A stretch of DNA of 64,000 bases from Gemmatimonadota bacterium. Its GTDB lineage: Bacteria > Gemmatimonadota > Gemmatimonadetes > Longimicrobiales > Gaopeijiaceae. A program made the translations under genes and the position numbers. This document shows, one piece after another, positions 8,383 through 17,386 of the stretch (the stretch's first letter is position 1; the number at the start of each line of letters is the position of its first letter). The stretch spans positions 310,001-374,000 of the forward strand of contig JAWKQO010000002.1 of NCBI GenBank assembly GCA_041390105.1, given 5' to 3'. A model generated the notes under the pieces. It saw only the letters and a program-made list of their open reading frames with translations. It was not told where the DNA came from and searched no databases.

Positions 8383-11300
8383 ATGATCCGCATCCGGCAC
8401 GCGGTAGCCGCCGTTCTGCTGCTTCTGCCCCTGCTGCCGACCTCGGGCGCAGCGCAGGGGACCCGCTTCCTCCGGCAGCCGTCGGTCGGTGCCGACCAGA
8501 TCGCCTTCGTGCACGCCAACGACATCTGGGTCGTGGGTCGCGAGGGTGGACTGGCTCGGCGCCTGACCAGTGACGACGGGGCCGAGACCGACCCGGCCTT
8601 CAGTCCGGACGGCCGCTGGATCGCATTCAGCGGCGAGTACGGTGGCAATGTCGACGTCTACGTGGTCGCCGCCGCGGGCGGACAGCCGACGCGCCTGACC
8701 TGGCATCCGGGTGCGGATGTGGTACAGGGTTGGACGCCGGACGGGCGGGTCATCTTCCAGTCGGGGCGGGAGGGTCAGCCCACCCGGCTGTGGCGCTTCT
8801 TCACCGTGGCGCGCACCGGCGGCTTCCCGGAAGCCTTGCCCGTGCATCAGGCCTATCTGGGCGAGATGAGCGATGATGGCCGCATGCTGGCCTATCAGGA
8901 GATCGGGTACTGGGACCCCGAGTGGCGCAACTACCGCGGAGGACAGGCCCAACCGATCCGCGTGGTGAACCTCTCGAATCTGGAGCTGACCAACACGCCC
9001 TGGCAGGGCGAGCGTCACATGGATCCGACGTGGATGGACGGCGTCGTCTACTACATGTCGGAACGGGATTGGGCCAGCAACGTGTGGTCTTTCGATCCGA
9101 GCACGGGGCAGGAGCGACAACTCACGCATCATGCCGACTTCGATGTGAAGAGCCTCGACGCGGGGCATGGCGTGGTCGTGTACGAACAAGCGGGCTACCT
9201 GCACGAGTTGAATCCGGCCACCGGTGCCACGCGGCAGTTGGAGATCCACGCGGCCGGCGACCAGAACTGGGCGCGCGCGCGTTGGGAGGAGGTGCCCGCG
9301 ACTCAGCTCTCCAACCCACAGGTCTCCGCCGACGGGAAGCGGGCCCTCTTCGAGTACCGGGGTGACGTGTTCTCGGTGCCGGCGGAGCACGGGAGTTGGC
9401 GCAACCTCACCCGCACGTCCGCAGTGGCTGATCGCTACCCGGCCTGGTCTCCGGACGGCGCACGCGTGGCCTGGTTCAACGACGAGGGCGGTGAGTACGC
9501 CCTGGTGATCGCCGACGCCGATGGAGGGGCACAGCGACGCGTGGCGATCGCCGATCCCACCTTCTACTTCCGCCCCACCTGGTCTCCGGACGGCTCGCAC
9601 ATCGCGTTCACGGACACCGATTTCCGCGTCCGGATCCTGGATGTGTCCAGCGGCCGCACCTCCGATGTCGACGGAGAGTTGTACGCGGATCCGCGTCGCA
9701 GCATCGAGCCCGTGTGGTCTCCGGATTCCCGCTACCTCACCTACACACGCCGGCTCGAGAATCTTCTGCGCGCCGTGATCGTCTACGACACCCAGGACGG
9801 CTCACTCCATCAGGTCACCGACGGCATGGCCGACGCCCTGAGCCCGGTCTGGGACATGTCGGGCAAGTACCTCTACTTCCTGGCGTCCACCGATTTTGCG
9901 CTCAATTCGGCCTGGCTGGACATGACGGCCTATGACCGACCGGTCACACGCAGCCTCTACGTGACGCTCCTGCAGGCGGACGGGGCCTCGCCCTTTCTCC
10001 CACGCTCCGACGAGGCGGGGACGGCCGCAGAGCCCAAGGCCGATACCACCAGCGGGCCGATGCGCATCGACTTCGACGGCATCATGGGGCGCGTGCTTTC
10101 TGCACCCGACCTTCCGGCGCGCGACTACTCCGGGCTGCTCGCCGGACCCGCCGGTATGGTGTTCGTCACCGAGAGCGTGGCCAATCAGCCGGGATCCGTC
10201 TTACACCGCTACAGCCTGAAGGACCGCAAGCCCACGACCTTCGTGGAGCGCGTGAACACTGCGGTTACGTCCGACAACGGCAAGAAGCTCCTGTTCCGCA
10301 CCGGCTCCAACTGGAGCATCGTCGACGCCGGAGCAGCACCGCCGAAGAACGGGGACGGTCGACTCTCCCTGGGAGACCTGCGCATCCACATCGAGCCTCA
10401 GGCCGAGTGGGGGCAGATGCTGCGTGACGGCTGGCGCTTCATGCGCGACTTCCTGTATGTGGACAACACGCACGGGGCGCCCTGGGACGACGTATGGACC
10501 TGGTACTCGGCGTGGCTACCGGATGTCGAGCATCGGTCGGACTTCAACCAACTGCTGGACATGGTCTCCGGGGAGATCTCCGTGGGGCACTCCTACGTGC
10601 GCGGGGGCGATTACCCGGAGTTGGCCAATCCAGAGACCGGACTGCTGGGTGTCGACCTGCAGTTGGACGGCGAGTACTACCGTATCACGCGCATCTACAG
10701 CGGCGAAGCGTGGAACCCGGGTCTGCAGGGACCGCTTTCCGTACCTGGCCTGGGCGTGCGCGAGGGGAACTACCTGCTCGCCATCGACGGCCAGCCGCTG
10801 CGGGCGCCCACCAACCCCTATGCGCTCCTCGAGGGCACTGCGGGTAGGACGATCACGGTAACCGTGGGCGACCGCGCCGACCTGGCGTCGGGCCGTGAGA
10901 TCGTGGTGGCGCCCGTGTCCAACGAGGGACAACTGCGCACGTGGGCCTGGGTCGAGGACAACCGGCGCAAGGTCGACGAGATGAGCGGGGGACGACTCGC
11001 CTACGTCTGGCTGCCCAACACGGGGCAGGGGGGCTATACCTACTTCAACCGCATGTACTTCGCGCAGCAAGACCGCAAGGGCGCGGTGCTCGATGAACGC
11101 AACAACGGAGGGGGGTCGGCCGCCGACTATATCATCGAAGTGCTGGACCGCGAATTGACGGGGTATTTCAACTCCCGGACACCGTCCCACAAACCGTTCA
11201 CCCAACCCATGGCGGCGCTCTGGGGCCCCAAGGTGATGGTGATCAACGAGCGGGCGGGCTCGGGCGGGGACCTCATGCCCTATCTGTTCCGCTTCAAGCA

Positions 11301-11616
11301 GATCGGTCCGCTCGTGGGCATGAAGACCTGGGGTGGCCTCGTACACACCGCGGACACGCCGCCCCTGATCGACGGCGGGCGCTTCGTGGCGCCGCGAGGC
11401 GGCTTCTACGATGTGAACGGCGAGTGGCGCGTGGAGGGGGAGGGCATCGCTCCCGACATCGAGGTGGCCAATACGCCGCGGGAGGTCAGGGACGGAAGGG
11501 ACCCGCAGCTGGAAGCCGCCGTGCGCGAAGCGTTACGCTTGCTGGAGACCCAGGCGGTGACGCTGAAACCCGAGCCACAGGCGCCGGTCCGCTACCGGAG
11601 GCCGGGAAGCCGCTAG
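8383..11616 (+). CDS. Tricorn-like S41 family protease, secreted
   Basis: A 1077-residue protein, close to the length of archaeal tricorn protease. The start at ATG 8383 gives a good signal peptide (AVAAVLLLLPLLPTSGAAQG). The N-terminal roughly 600 residues contain TolB/PD40-type propeller units (FSPDGRWIAFSGEY, WSPDGARVAWFNDE, WSPDGSHIAFTDTD). A PDZ-like region follows at about 745-850. The C-terminal S41 domain has the nucleophile motif NERAGSGGDLMPYLFRFKQ with Ser near residue 960, and the upstream LDERNNGGGSAADYIIEVLD typical of tricorn. It should cleave peptides in the periplasm; the propellers probably gate access. It follows the M28 aminopeptidase and ends 50 bases before a strong terminator. 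Confidence 0.9.
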   Translation: MIRIRHAVAAVLLLLPLLPTSGAAQGTRFLRQPSVGADQIAFVHANDIWVVGREGGLARRLTSDDGAETDPAFSPDGRWIAFSGEYGGNVDVYVVAAAGGQPTRLTWHPGADVVQGWTPDGRVIFQSGREGQPTRLWRFFTVARTGGFPEALPVHQAYLGEMSDDGRMLAYQEIGYWDPEWRNYRGGQAQPIRVVNLSNLELTNTPWQGERHMDPTWMDGVVYYMSERDWASNVWSFDPSTGQERQLTHHADFDVKSLDAGHGVVVYEQAGYLHELNPATGATRQLEIHAAGDQNWARARWEEVPATQLSNPQVSADGKRALFEYRGDVFSVPAEHGSWRNLTRTSAVADRYPAWSPDGARVAWFNDEGGEYALVIADADGGAQRRVAIADPTFYFRPTWSPDGSHIAFTDTDFRVRILDVSSGRTSDVDGELYADPRRSIEPVWSPDSRYLTYTRRLENLLRAVIVYDTQDGSLHQVTDGMADALSPVWDMSGKYLYFLASTDFALNSAWLDMTAYDRPVTRSLYVTLLQADGASPFLPRSDEAGTAAEPKADTTSGPMRIDFDGIMGRVLSAPDLPARDYSGLLAGPAGMVFVTESVANQPGSVLHRYSLKDRKPTTFVERVNTAVTSDNGKKLLFRTGSNWSIVDAGAAPPKNGDGRLSLGDLRIHIEPQAEWGQMLRDGWRFMRDFLYVDNTHGAPWDDVWTWYSAWLPDVEHRSDFNQLLDMVSGEISVGHSYVRGGDYPELANPETGLLGVDLQLDGEYYRITRIYSGEAWNPGLQGPLSVPGLGVREGNYLLAIDGQPLRAPTNPYALLEGTAGRTITVTVGDRADLASGREIVVAPVSNEGQLRTWAWVEDNRRKVDEMSGGRLAYVWLPNTGQGGYTYFNRMYFAQQDRKGAVLDERNNGGGSAADYIIEVLDRELTGYFNSRTPSHKPFTQPMAALWGPKVMVINERAGSGGDLMPYLFRFKQIGPLVGMKTWGGLVHTADTPPLIDGGRFVAPRGGFYDVNGEWRVEGEGIAPDIEVANTPREVRDGRDPQLEAAVREALRLLETQAVTLKPEPQAPVRYRRPGSR

Positions 11617-11666
11617 GGAAGCGTCCGCCCCCAACGCGGGCGTCTGAGCGCTCCTTGGACTGCTGA

Positions 11667-11706
11667 GCGGGGCCGTCCCGGTGGGGACGGTCCCGCTTTC
11701 TATCCT
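11667..11706 (+). terminator. Intrinsic terminator after tricorn-like protease gene
   Basis: A 13-bp stem (11667-11679 GCGGGGCCGTCCC paired with 11684-11696 GGGACGGTCCCGC, one G-T pair) with a GGTG loop, followed by TTTCTATCCT. It lies between two convergent genes and mainly serves the plus-strand gene. Confidence 0.85.
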
Positions 11707-13451
11707 CAGGGGGTCGTAGCGGGCGAGTCTGCGGTGGCGAGAGGGAAACACACCCGCTCGGCATCGGCCCCCGATCCTTCGATCCACCGCGAGCGCTTCC
11801 CGTTCTGACGCGCGATCTCCCTGCTGAAGGCGTCACGCTCCGTGCCCAGCACGTGGGCAGAAAAGATCCAAGCGCACCCGGTGCGGGCATGGGCACGGAT
11901 GCGGGTTACCTCGCTGGATGCCCAAGCAGGGTCGAGAAGGTGGCCCCGGTCCGGTGGGACGGTGTGATTGATCCGGAACCCGCTCGAGCGGCCCATCAGG
12001 ACGGTGCGTCCGGCGGAGTCATGGCGCGTCAGCAGCGCCAGCTGCGGCTCCGTGACCGGACCCATACCCCAGGCGTTGACGTAGATCGGGCCTCCCGGCC
12101 TTCCCAGCTCGAACAACTCGGCAAGATCCGCGGGTGGAGCCGACCAGTCCGTTGTGTAGAGGAGCCAGGCCGGCGCGCTGCGCGCGAACACGTAGGTGAT
12201 GTCCTCGCGCTCGATCTGCGCCTTCAGGTCGTCGATGACCGGTCTGGAGTGCTCGCCCAGCTCGGGATGGCGCGCCAGGTAGAAGGCCTCTCGCCCGCGC
12301 GTGCCCAGCACCACCAGGGACAGTAGCACGGCGACGGCGGGCTTCAGGATGGCGGGCCGATGGGTCAGGAGCAGGTAGACACCCGCCACCGCCAGCAGGC
12401 TGAAGGTGGGTAGCGTCCACAGCCAGGTGCGGCCGGCGAACGGGTATTGGCGGGCCATGGTGGCCGCGGTCGCAGTGAGGAGCGGGACCACCACCAGAGC
12501 CACGCCTCGTTCCCCCGCGGTGCGCTTCACCTGCACCACACCCAGGAGGAGCAGCAGCACGAAGGCACCGATCTGGACCAGGTCGCCGCCCGGGAGCGGG
12601 ATCAGGGTCACCCGGCTGAATCCACGGAGGACCTCCTGGGCATACGACCATTGGGCTCCAGGGTCGATGAGGAAAGTCCCCTGCCAATACCGGAGCATCT
12701 CGGTCTTGGTGGCGGCGTCGCTGCTGAGCAGGACCGAAGCACCCGTTCCCGCCATCCAGGCGCCGCCGGCCAGCAGCGAGGATCGATCGATGCGAAGCGT
12801 TCCCTCGCGCAGGAGCAGCGCCGTCACCACGCCGGCACCGACGAAGGCTGTGGGAAGGGAGAGGAACGGAAGCAACAAGAGCGCCCAAGCCAGCCGCACG
12901 GCCGTGCCTTCGCGCTCCAAGGCCCTCAGCGTCAGCACACACAGGAGCACCGCGCTGAAGACGTCGAAGATGTACGGCTTGGCCTCGTTCGAGTAGCGGA
13001 CCAGGATGGGCATGCAGGCCAGGGAGGCCACCACGGGCAGAGCAGCCGACGGGTGGATGAGTCGGCGCGCCACCGGGATCATCAACCACAGGACCGCGAT
13101 GCCCAGGAGGAGGGGAACGATGCGGAGCGCCCATTCGGAGGGACCGGCCAGGGACGTGACCACGCGTTCGATCCAGAGAAAGCCGGTCGGAGCGACCTGG
13201 AGCCAGTCCAGAGGCGGGCGCAACTCCCGGAGGTCGCGGCTCAGGATGTTGAGCGCGAGGAAGGCTTCGTCGATCCAGAGCGAACGACGATACAGGTATT
13301 GGACGATCCGTAGGCCCGCCCCGAACAGCACGGCGAGCAGGAGTGCCATCTCCAACACACGCGCGACCGGGTCGCCCGAGGGGGGCGTCCGGACGTCGGG
13401 GGGGCGCTGTGTAACAGCGCTCGCGGGGCGGTTGGCGGCGGTCTCAATCAT
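11706..13451 (-). CDS. Polytopic membrane glycosyltransferase, GT39/ArnT-like
   Basis: A 581-residue integral membrane protein with roughly ten hydrophobic segments (e.g. VLEMALLLAVLFGAGLRIV, IVPLLLGIAVLWLMIPVAR). The first extracytoplasmic loop carries SLWIDEAFLALN, the acidic motif seen in PMT/ArnT/GT39 polyprenyl-phosphate-sugar dependent transferases. The C-terminal roughly 200 residues are soluble. ATG 13451 was chosen; the in-frame ATG at 13502 adds only an arginine- and cysteine-rich stretch. It should transfer a sugar from a lipid carrier to an envelope acceptor, but donor and acceptor are unknown. It stands alone and converges on the tricorn-like gene. Confidence 0.75.
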   Translation of the reverse strand: MIETAANRPASAVTQRPPDVRTPPSGDPVARVLEMALLLAVLFGAGLRIVQYLYRRSLWIDEAFLALNILSRDLRELRPPLDWLQVAPTGFLWIERVVTSLAGPSEWALRIVPLLLGIAVLWLMIPVARRLIHPSAALPVVASLACMPILVRYSNEAKPYIFDVFSAVLLCVLTLRALEREGTAVRLAWALLLLPFLSLPTAFVGAGVVTALLLREGTLRIDRSSLLAGGAWMAGTGASVLLSSDAATKTEMLRYWQGTFLIDPGAQWSYAQEVLRGFSRVTLIPLPGGDLVQIGAFVLLLLLGVVQVKRTAGERGVALVVVPLLTATAATMARQYPFAGRTWLWTLPTFSLLAVAGVYLLLTHRPAILKPAVAVLLSLVVLGTRGREAFYLARHPELGEHSRPVIDDLKAQIEREDITYVFARSAPAWLLYTTDWSAPPADLAELFELGRPGGPIYVNAWGMGPVTEPQLALLTRHDSAGRTVLMGRSSGFRINHTVPPDRGHLLDPAWASSEVTRIRAHARTGCAWIFSAHVLGTERDAFSREIARQNGKRSRWIEGSGADAERVCFPLATADSPATTP

Positions 13452-13700
13452 GGCGCAGTCGGTTGGCCTAGTCGCGCAGGCGCTGCGCAAGACGGGACAC
13501 ATGCGACACGATGGGGCGAGATTCCCGACCCGATCTCCCCCACCCAGGGCCGAACTCCCGGCGCGATCCGCTCCGAATCCATGTGGTCCTCGGCTGAGCC
13601 CTTGGCTCTAAGTGGTTGTAGCACAACTTCTTACGAAATTGCTCCCGCCCGGCACACGCTCTGCCCCCCACTCCTGCGGACCTACAACCCCGGAGGACGC

Positions 13701-14057
13701 ATGATCGAGAGGGGCAAGTTGGGGGCCGCCGTTCTGAGTTGCGCCGCGGTCGCGGCCCTGGCGGCATGGACGTCGGAGACACCGGTACGTGCCTGCGAGG
13801 CGAGTTTCACCCCGTCGGCGGTGCGCGTTTCTAGCGATCCCGTGTCGGTGCTCGTCGAGATGAGCGAGCCGATCGGCATGATCCAGGAGGTGGCGGCGGA
13901 GGATGGCAGCGGGATCGAGCCCGGCGGCTATGACGCGCAGATGAACGCGCTGGAGTTGTCGGTGGCCGAAGCTCATGCGGGCGACTGGGAGATCACCTTC
14001 CACGGTGCCGAGGAGATGACCTGCACCGGCTCGCTCACGGTGGAGGAGGGCGACTAG
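13701..14057 (+). CDS. Small secreted protein of unknown function
   Basis: A 118-residue protein. Start ATG 13701 has GGAGG upstream and leads into a signal peptide (LGAAVLSCAAVAALAAW). The mature part has about 90 residues, looks like one immunoglobulin-type beta domain (FTPSAVRVSSDPVSVLVEMS, then DWEITFHGAEEMTCTGSLTV), and contains two cysteines that could pair (RACEAS and MTCTGS). No family recognised. Its TAG stop overlaps the TAG stop of the opposing regulator gene within one CTAG. Confidence 0.6.
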   Translation: MIERGKLGAAVLSCAAVAALAAWTSETPVRACEASFTPSAVRVSSDPVSVLVEMSEPIGMIQEVAAEDGSGIEPGGYDAQMNALELSVAEAHAGDWEITFHGAEEMTCTGSLTVEEGD

Positions 14058-15130
14058 TGCGCCTGGCCCGGACTCGAGCTTCGGTCGCGCCGGCGACGGG
14101 CTCGTTCGCTGAGATCGTACGACTTGAGCTTGGTACGTACGGTCTTGACATCCATGCCGAGTCGGCGGGCGGCTTCGGTCTTGTTGAAGCCGGTCTGCTC
14201 CAGCGTCGCGAGGATGAGCCGACGCTCCGCGTCGGCCGCCGTGATCCCGATCGGGATCACCAGGCGTGCCGGGGGGGAAGCCGAGTTCGGGCCCTTCACT
14301 TCGCCCGGAAGATGGTGCGGTCGGATCCAGCCGGAGCGGGCGCGGATCGCCGCGTGCTCCACGGCCCGACGGAGCTCCGGGATGTTGCCGGGCCAGGGTG
14401 CGCCGCGCAGGCACTCCGCCGTGGGTTCGTCGAGCCCGTGGACGGTGAGCCGATGAAGGGCATTGGCACGGGCCACGACGTGCTGGGCCACTGCCAGCAC
14501 ATCCGTGGGGCGCTCACGCAGGGGCGGAACGCCGATCACGAACACCCCCAAGCGATAGTACAACTCTTCACTCAACTCTCCGTCCTCCACCAGCGCCAGG
14601 GGAGGATCCGTAGCCACCGCCAGGACCCGCGGGATCTGGTGGGACTGGTCCGCGCCGACGGAGTGGAATCGATCCAGGAGCACGATCAGTTGTTCCTGCG
14701 CGAGGGCGGGAAGATCGGAGAGGCCCTCGAGGAGAAGCGTTCCCCCCGGTCCATCGGCGATGAGCTCGGCCAGTCCTTCCGCAGACATCACACGAGCTGG
14801 GCCATCGGCGGGGAGTGTTTCCACCGAGAAGGCCGGCGCGCGGGGCTCCTGCTGGGCAACCGCACGGACACGCAGCAGGGTCTGGGCGCGCCGGCGGCTG
14901 AGCGCATGCACCGCCAGGGCCAGCGTGCGCCGACCCGTGCCGGGTTCCCCCCAGAACACGGCAGGTGCCTCCGTGGCACTGAGCATTTCGAGGTCGCGCA
15001 GCACGCCGAGCATGGGCGAGTCGGGACCGACCGCGATGGAGGGGCCCCCCGCCTCACAGATGCTGCGCAGTATCGCTGGACGAGGCTCCTCACCCGTGGG
15101 GGGAACCGGTCGCTGGGTTTCCGAAAGCAT
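14054..15130 (-). CDS. Degenerate AAA+ (NtrC-like) regulator with Fis-type helix-turn-helix
   Basis: A 358-residue protein with the order of a sigma-54 enhancer-binding protein lacking a receiver domain: an AAA+ domain at about 30-275 and a C-terminal Fis-type helix-turn-helix (ILATLEQTGFNKTEAARRLG, then MDVKTVRTKLKSY). Family landmarks remain (PPLRERPTD at 202-210, APWPGNI at 244-250), but functional residues are altered. Walker A reads GEPGTGRRT with Arg67 where Lys is expected. Walker B reads GGTLLLEGL instead of GGTLFLDEI. No GAFTGA loop is present between residues 90 and 125, and GNVREL has become GNIPEL. It probably cannot hydrolyse ATP or remodel sigma-54 and may work as a simple DNA-binding regulator. 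ATG 15130 has no obvious ribosome site. Confidence 0.8.
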   Translation of the reverse strand: MLSETQRPVPPTGEEPRPAILRSICEAGGPSIAVGPDSPMLGVLRDLEMLSATEAPAVFWGEPGTGRRTLALAVHALSRRRAQTLLRVRAVAQQEPRAPAFSVETLPADGPARVMSAEGLAELIADGPGGTLLLEGLSDLPALAQEQLIVLLDRFHSVGADQSHQIPRVLAVATDPPLALVEDGELSEELYYRLGVFVIGVPPLRERPTDVLAVAQHVVARANALHRLTVHGLDEPTAECLRGAPWPGNIPELRRAVEHAAIRARSGWIRPHHLPGEVKGPNSASPPARLVIPIGITAADAERRLILATLEQTGFNKTEAARRLGMDVKTVRTKLKSYDLSERARRRRDRSSSPGQAH

Positions 15131-15440
15131 GGACGACGCCAGGGGGACGGTACCAGATCCGACGGGGGGTGTGGACTCTTCTGCTTCAACGCACGATGCG
15201 TTCCGGATGGGACAGCGCGTGGTGAGGAGGTCTGTCGGGAGGGGCGGCGACAGGTGAATCGGCCCGAGGTTCGGCCGCTTGCCAGGGGTAGGGCCTCGGC
15301 CGCCCCTGGAGTGCGGCGCGCAGCGTAGACGGCACAGGTGGACCGGGATAGCGCAGCGTCGTTTCAGAATCGCTACAGCGAAAACACGACCGGGGGCCGG
15401 GTGGGACTCCGGTGGCACCGATGAACGTAAGGAGTGTGCG
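15131..15440. other. 310-bp divergent intergenic region
   Basis: This lies between the divergent AAA+/Fis regulator and the TolB-propeller lipoprotein and should hold both promoters. Open reading continues on the minus strand but looks antisense rather than coding. Apart from AAGGAG at 15430-15435, the ribosome site of the plus-strand gene, I see no convincing promoter, operator or RNA structure. Confidence 0.4.
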
Positions 15441-17138
15441 ATGAAAGGGGTGGTGATGCGATGGGCGCTGATCTTGACGGCGCTCACCTGGGGAGTCGGA
15501 GCGTGCGACGATGAAGGACCGCTGGAGCCCACGACCGGCACGATCCGGGTGACGACGGTCACCTCGGGGGCCGATCCGGACACGGATGGGTACACCGTTT
15601 CGGTCGATGGCGGCGCGGCCTTGGCCATCGACACGACGGCAGGTTTCCTGGTGATCGGTACTGTGGACCCGGGCTCCCATTCGGTGGAGCTGGGGGGAGT
15701 GGCAGCGAACTGCAGCGTGGATGGCTCCAACCCGCTTTCGGTATCCGTGGTGGCTGGAGATACCGCCCTGGCCGCGTTCTCTGTGACCTGCACCGCCCTG
15801 GGCGGCACCGTACAGGTCCGCACGGTCACCACAGGGGACAGTCTGGATGCGGACGGTTATCTGGTCCGTCTGGGCGGTGACAGCGCGACTGTCGGCGCCA
15901 ACGATTCAGTGACGTTCGCGGATGTACCCGCCGGTGATCAGGCCGTCACGATCGAGGGGATCGCGCCCAACTGTACGGCGGCAGCGACCTCGCAAACCGT
16001 GTCGGTGAGTGCGGGCGCCACGGCGACAGCGGACTTCTCGGTCGCTTGCGTGGCGCCGGTGACCGTGACGGGCACGGTGATCGTGGCGACCACGACCACG
16101 GGTGACAGCCTGGACACGGATGGCTATTCGGTGACCATCGGGTCGCTTTCCGATAGCATCGGCATCAATGACACGCTCACCATCGAAGGCGTGCCGGCGG
16201 GCCTCAGCCTCGTGCAGCTGGGGGGCGTGGCAGCCAACTGTAGCGTGGCCGCGGCGGACACGGTGTCGATCACCCTCCTGGGCGACGACACCGCCAACGT
16301 GTCGTACGCCGTGACCTGTACAGCGCCCGCTCCTGTGAGCCCGGACCGGATTGCCTTCACCAGCGACCGGGACGGCAACGACGAGGTCTACATCGTCCAG
16401 ACGGATGGGAGCGGCGCCTTCAACCTGAGCAACGACGCGGCGGCGGACGGACAGGCGGCCTGGTCGCCTGATTCGACGCGCGTGGCCTTCCGATCGGACC
16501 GCGATGGCAACGGTGAGATCTACGTGGTCAATGCGGATGGCACCGGGCTGATCAACCTCACCAACGACGCGGGCGACGACCGGCAGCCGGCGTGGTCGCC
16601 CGACGGCACCCGGATCGCATTCGTGACCGACCGTGACGGCAACGACGAGGTCTATCTCATGAATGCCGATGGAAGTGGGTTGGCCAATCTGACCGGAGAT
16701 ACCGCAAGCGATTCAGCGCCGGCCTGGTCGGCCGACGGCACCCGGATCGCGTTCGTGACCGAACGCGACGGCAACGCCGAGGTCTATGCAATGGATGCGG
16801 ACGGCCAGAATCCCACGAATCTCACCAACGATGCGGGTGCGGACAGCGCACCGGCGTGGTCACCCGATGGGACCAAGATCGCCTTCTCCACCGACCGCGA
16901 CGGCAACGCCGAGGTCTATGTGATGGATGCGGACGGCCAGAATGCCACCAACCTGACCAACAACGCGGGCGCGGACTCCGCGCCCAGCTGGTCGCCGGAT
17001 GGCCTCGCGATCGCGTTCGGGTCCGATCGCGACGGGAACGCGGAGATCTACTGGATGAACGCGGACGGGACCGGGGCTGTGAACCTCACGAATGATCCCG
17101 CGTCCGACCGCGATCCGTCCTGGGGAGCACAGCGATAG
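15441..17138 (+). CDS. Lipoprotein with three Cys-paired repeats and a six-unit TolB-type propeller
   Basis: A 565-residue exported protein. ATG 15441 has AAGGAG seven bases upstream. The signal ends in a lipobox-like GVGAC, making Cys22 the likely lipidated residue. Three repeats of about 86 residues follow (about 33-119, 121-205 and 210-296), each starting like GTVQVRTVTTGDSLDADGY and ending in a xFSVxC segment. Each has one mid and one terminal cysteine (91/117, 178/203, 267/293), suggesting a disulfide per repeat. From residue 302 to the end there are six PD40/TolB-like units of about 44 residues (IAFTSDRDGNDEVYI, NLTNDAGADSAPAWSPDGT). It is probably an outer-membrane or periplasmic binding protein; the ligand is unknown. 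Confidence 0.85.
   Translation: MKGVVMRWALILTALTWGVGACDDEGPLEPTTGTIRVTTVTSGADPDTDGYTVSVDGGAALAIDTTAGFLVIGTVDPGSHSVELGGVAANCSVDGSNPLSVSVVAGDTALAAFSVTCTALGGTVQVRTVTTGDSLDADGYLVRLGGDSATVGANDSVTFADVPAGDQAVTIEGIAPNCTAAATSQTVSVSAGATATADFSVACVAPVTVTGTVIVATTTTGDSLDTDGYSVTIGSLSDSIGINDTLTIEGVPAGLSLVQLGGVAANCSVAAADTVSITLLGDDTANVSYAVTCTAPAPVSPDRIAFTSDRDGNDEVYIVQTDGSGAFNLSNDAAADGQAAWSPDSTRVAFRSDRDGNGEIYVVNADGTGLINLTNDAGDDRQPAWSPDGTRIAFVTDRDGNDEVYLMNADGSGLANLTGDTASDSAPAWSADGTRIAFVTERDGNAEVYAMDADGQNPTNLTNDAGADSAPAWSPDGTKIAFSTDRDGNAEVYVMDADGQNATNLTNNAGADSAPSWSPDGLAIAFGSDRDGNAEIYWMNADGTGAVNLTNDPASDRDPSWGAQR
15537..16328 (+). repeat. Three tandem coding repeats of about 260 bp
   Basis: Three in-frame copies encode the roughly 86-residue PEGA-like units of the lipoprotein. 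They are diverged in sequence but share the order VTTGDSLDxDGY, PAGxxxVxxxGxAxNC and a C-terminal xVxC, including both cysteine positions. Confidence 0.8.
16344..17135 (+). repeat. Six tandem PD40/TolB propeller-unit repeats
   Basis: Six coding repeats of about 132 bp, each encoding a D-R-D-G-N-x-E-V/I-Y strand, a D-G-x-x-x-x-N-L-T turn and a W-S-P-D-G-T closing motif. The central copies are nearly identical at the DNA level, pointing to recent duplication or gene conversion. Confidence 0.85.
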
Positions 17139-17266
17139 GAGGGGATCCACCGGCTCGATGCCGGCCCAACCCGAACAGGGAGCGCGGGGCCCGCGGAGGG
17201 GAAGCACCACCCTCGCCCATCGTGGCGTCCGACTCGACCCCCCCTTTGTGGAGGTCCCGCCTCCCG

Positions 17267-17300
17267 ATCGGTCTCCTCGCCTTCGGGCGAGGAGGCCGAT
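17267..17300. other. 15-bp hairpin with TTCG loop in intergenic DNA
   Basis: ATCGGTCTCCTCGCC (17267-17281) pairs with GGCGAGGAGGCCGAT (17286-17300), with one T-G pair and a C(TTCG)G loop. No T-run follows on either strand, so it is not a textbook terminator. It may still end the lipoprotein transcript or structure the leader of the HIT gene. The rest of the 248-base gap shows nothing else. Confidence 0.5.
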
Positions 17301-17386
17301 TGCGTTCGCGGTACGGGTGCCACGCACCGAGGAGCCGTGCTATCCTGCGTGGTCGGGCCGCACGAACCATTGGAGAGGCGGGCATC

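Noticed and set aside
14057..15328. A 423-codon plus-strand frame opposite the AAA+/Fis regulator
   Set aside because: Complementary-strand shadow; the minus strand encodes a recognisable helix-turn-helix and AAA+ fold.
15131..15832. N-terminal extension of the AAA+/Fis regulator
   Set aside because: The open frame continues but is antisense to the lipoprotein gene and contains no receiver or sensor-domain sequence.
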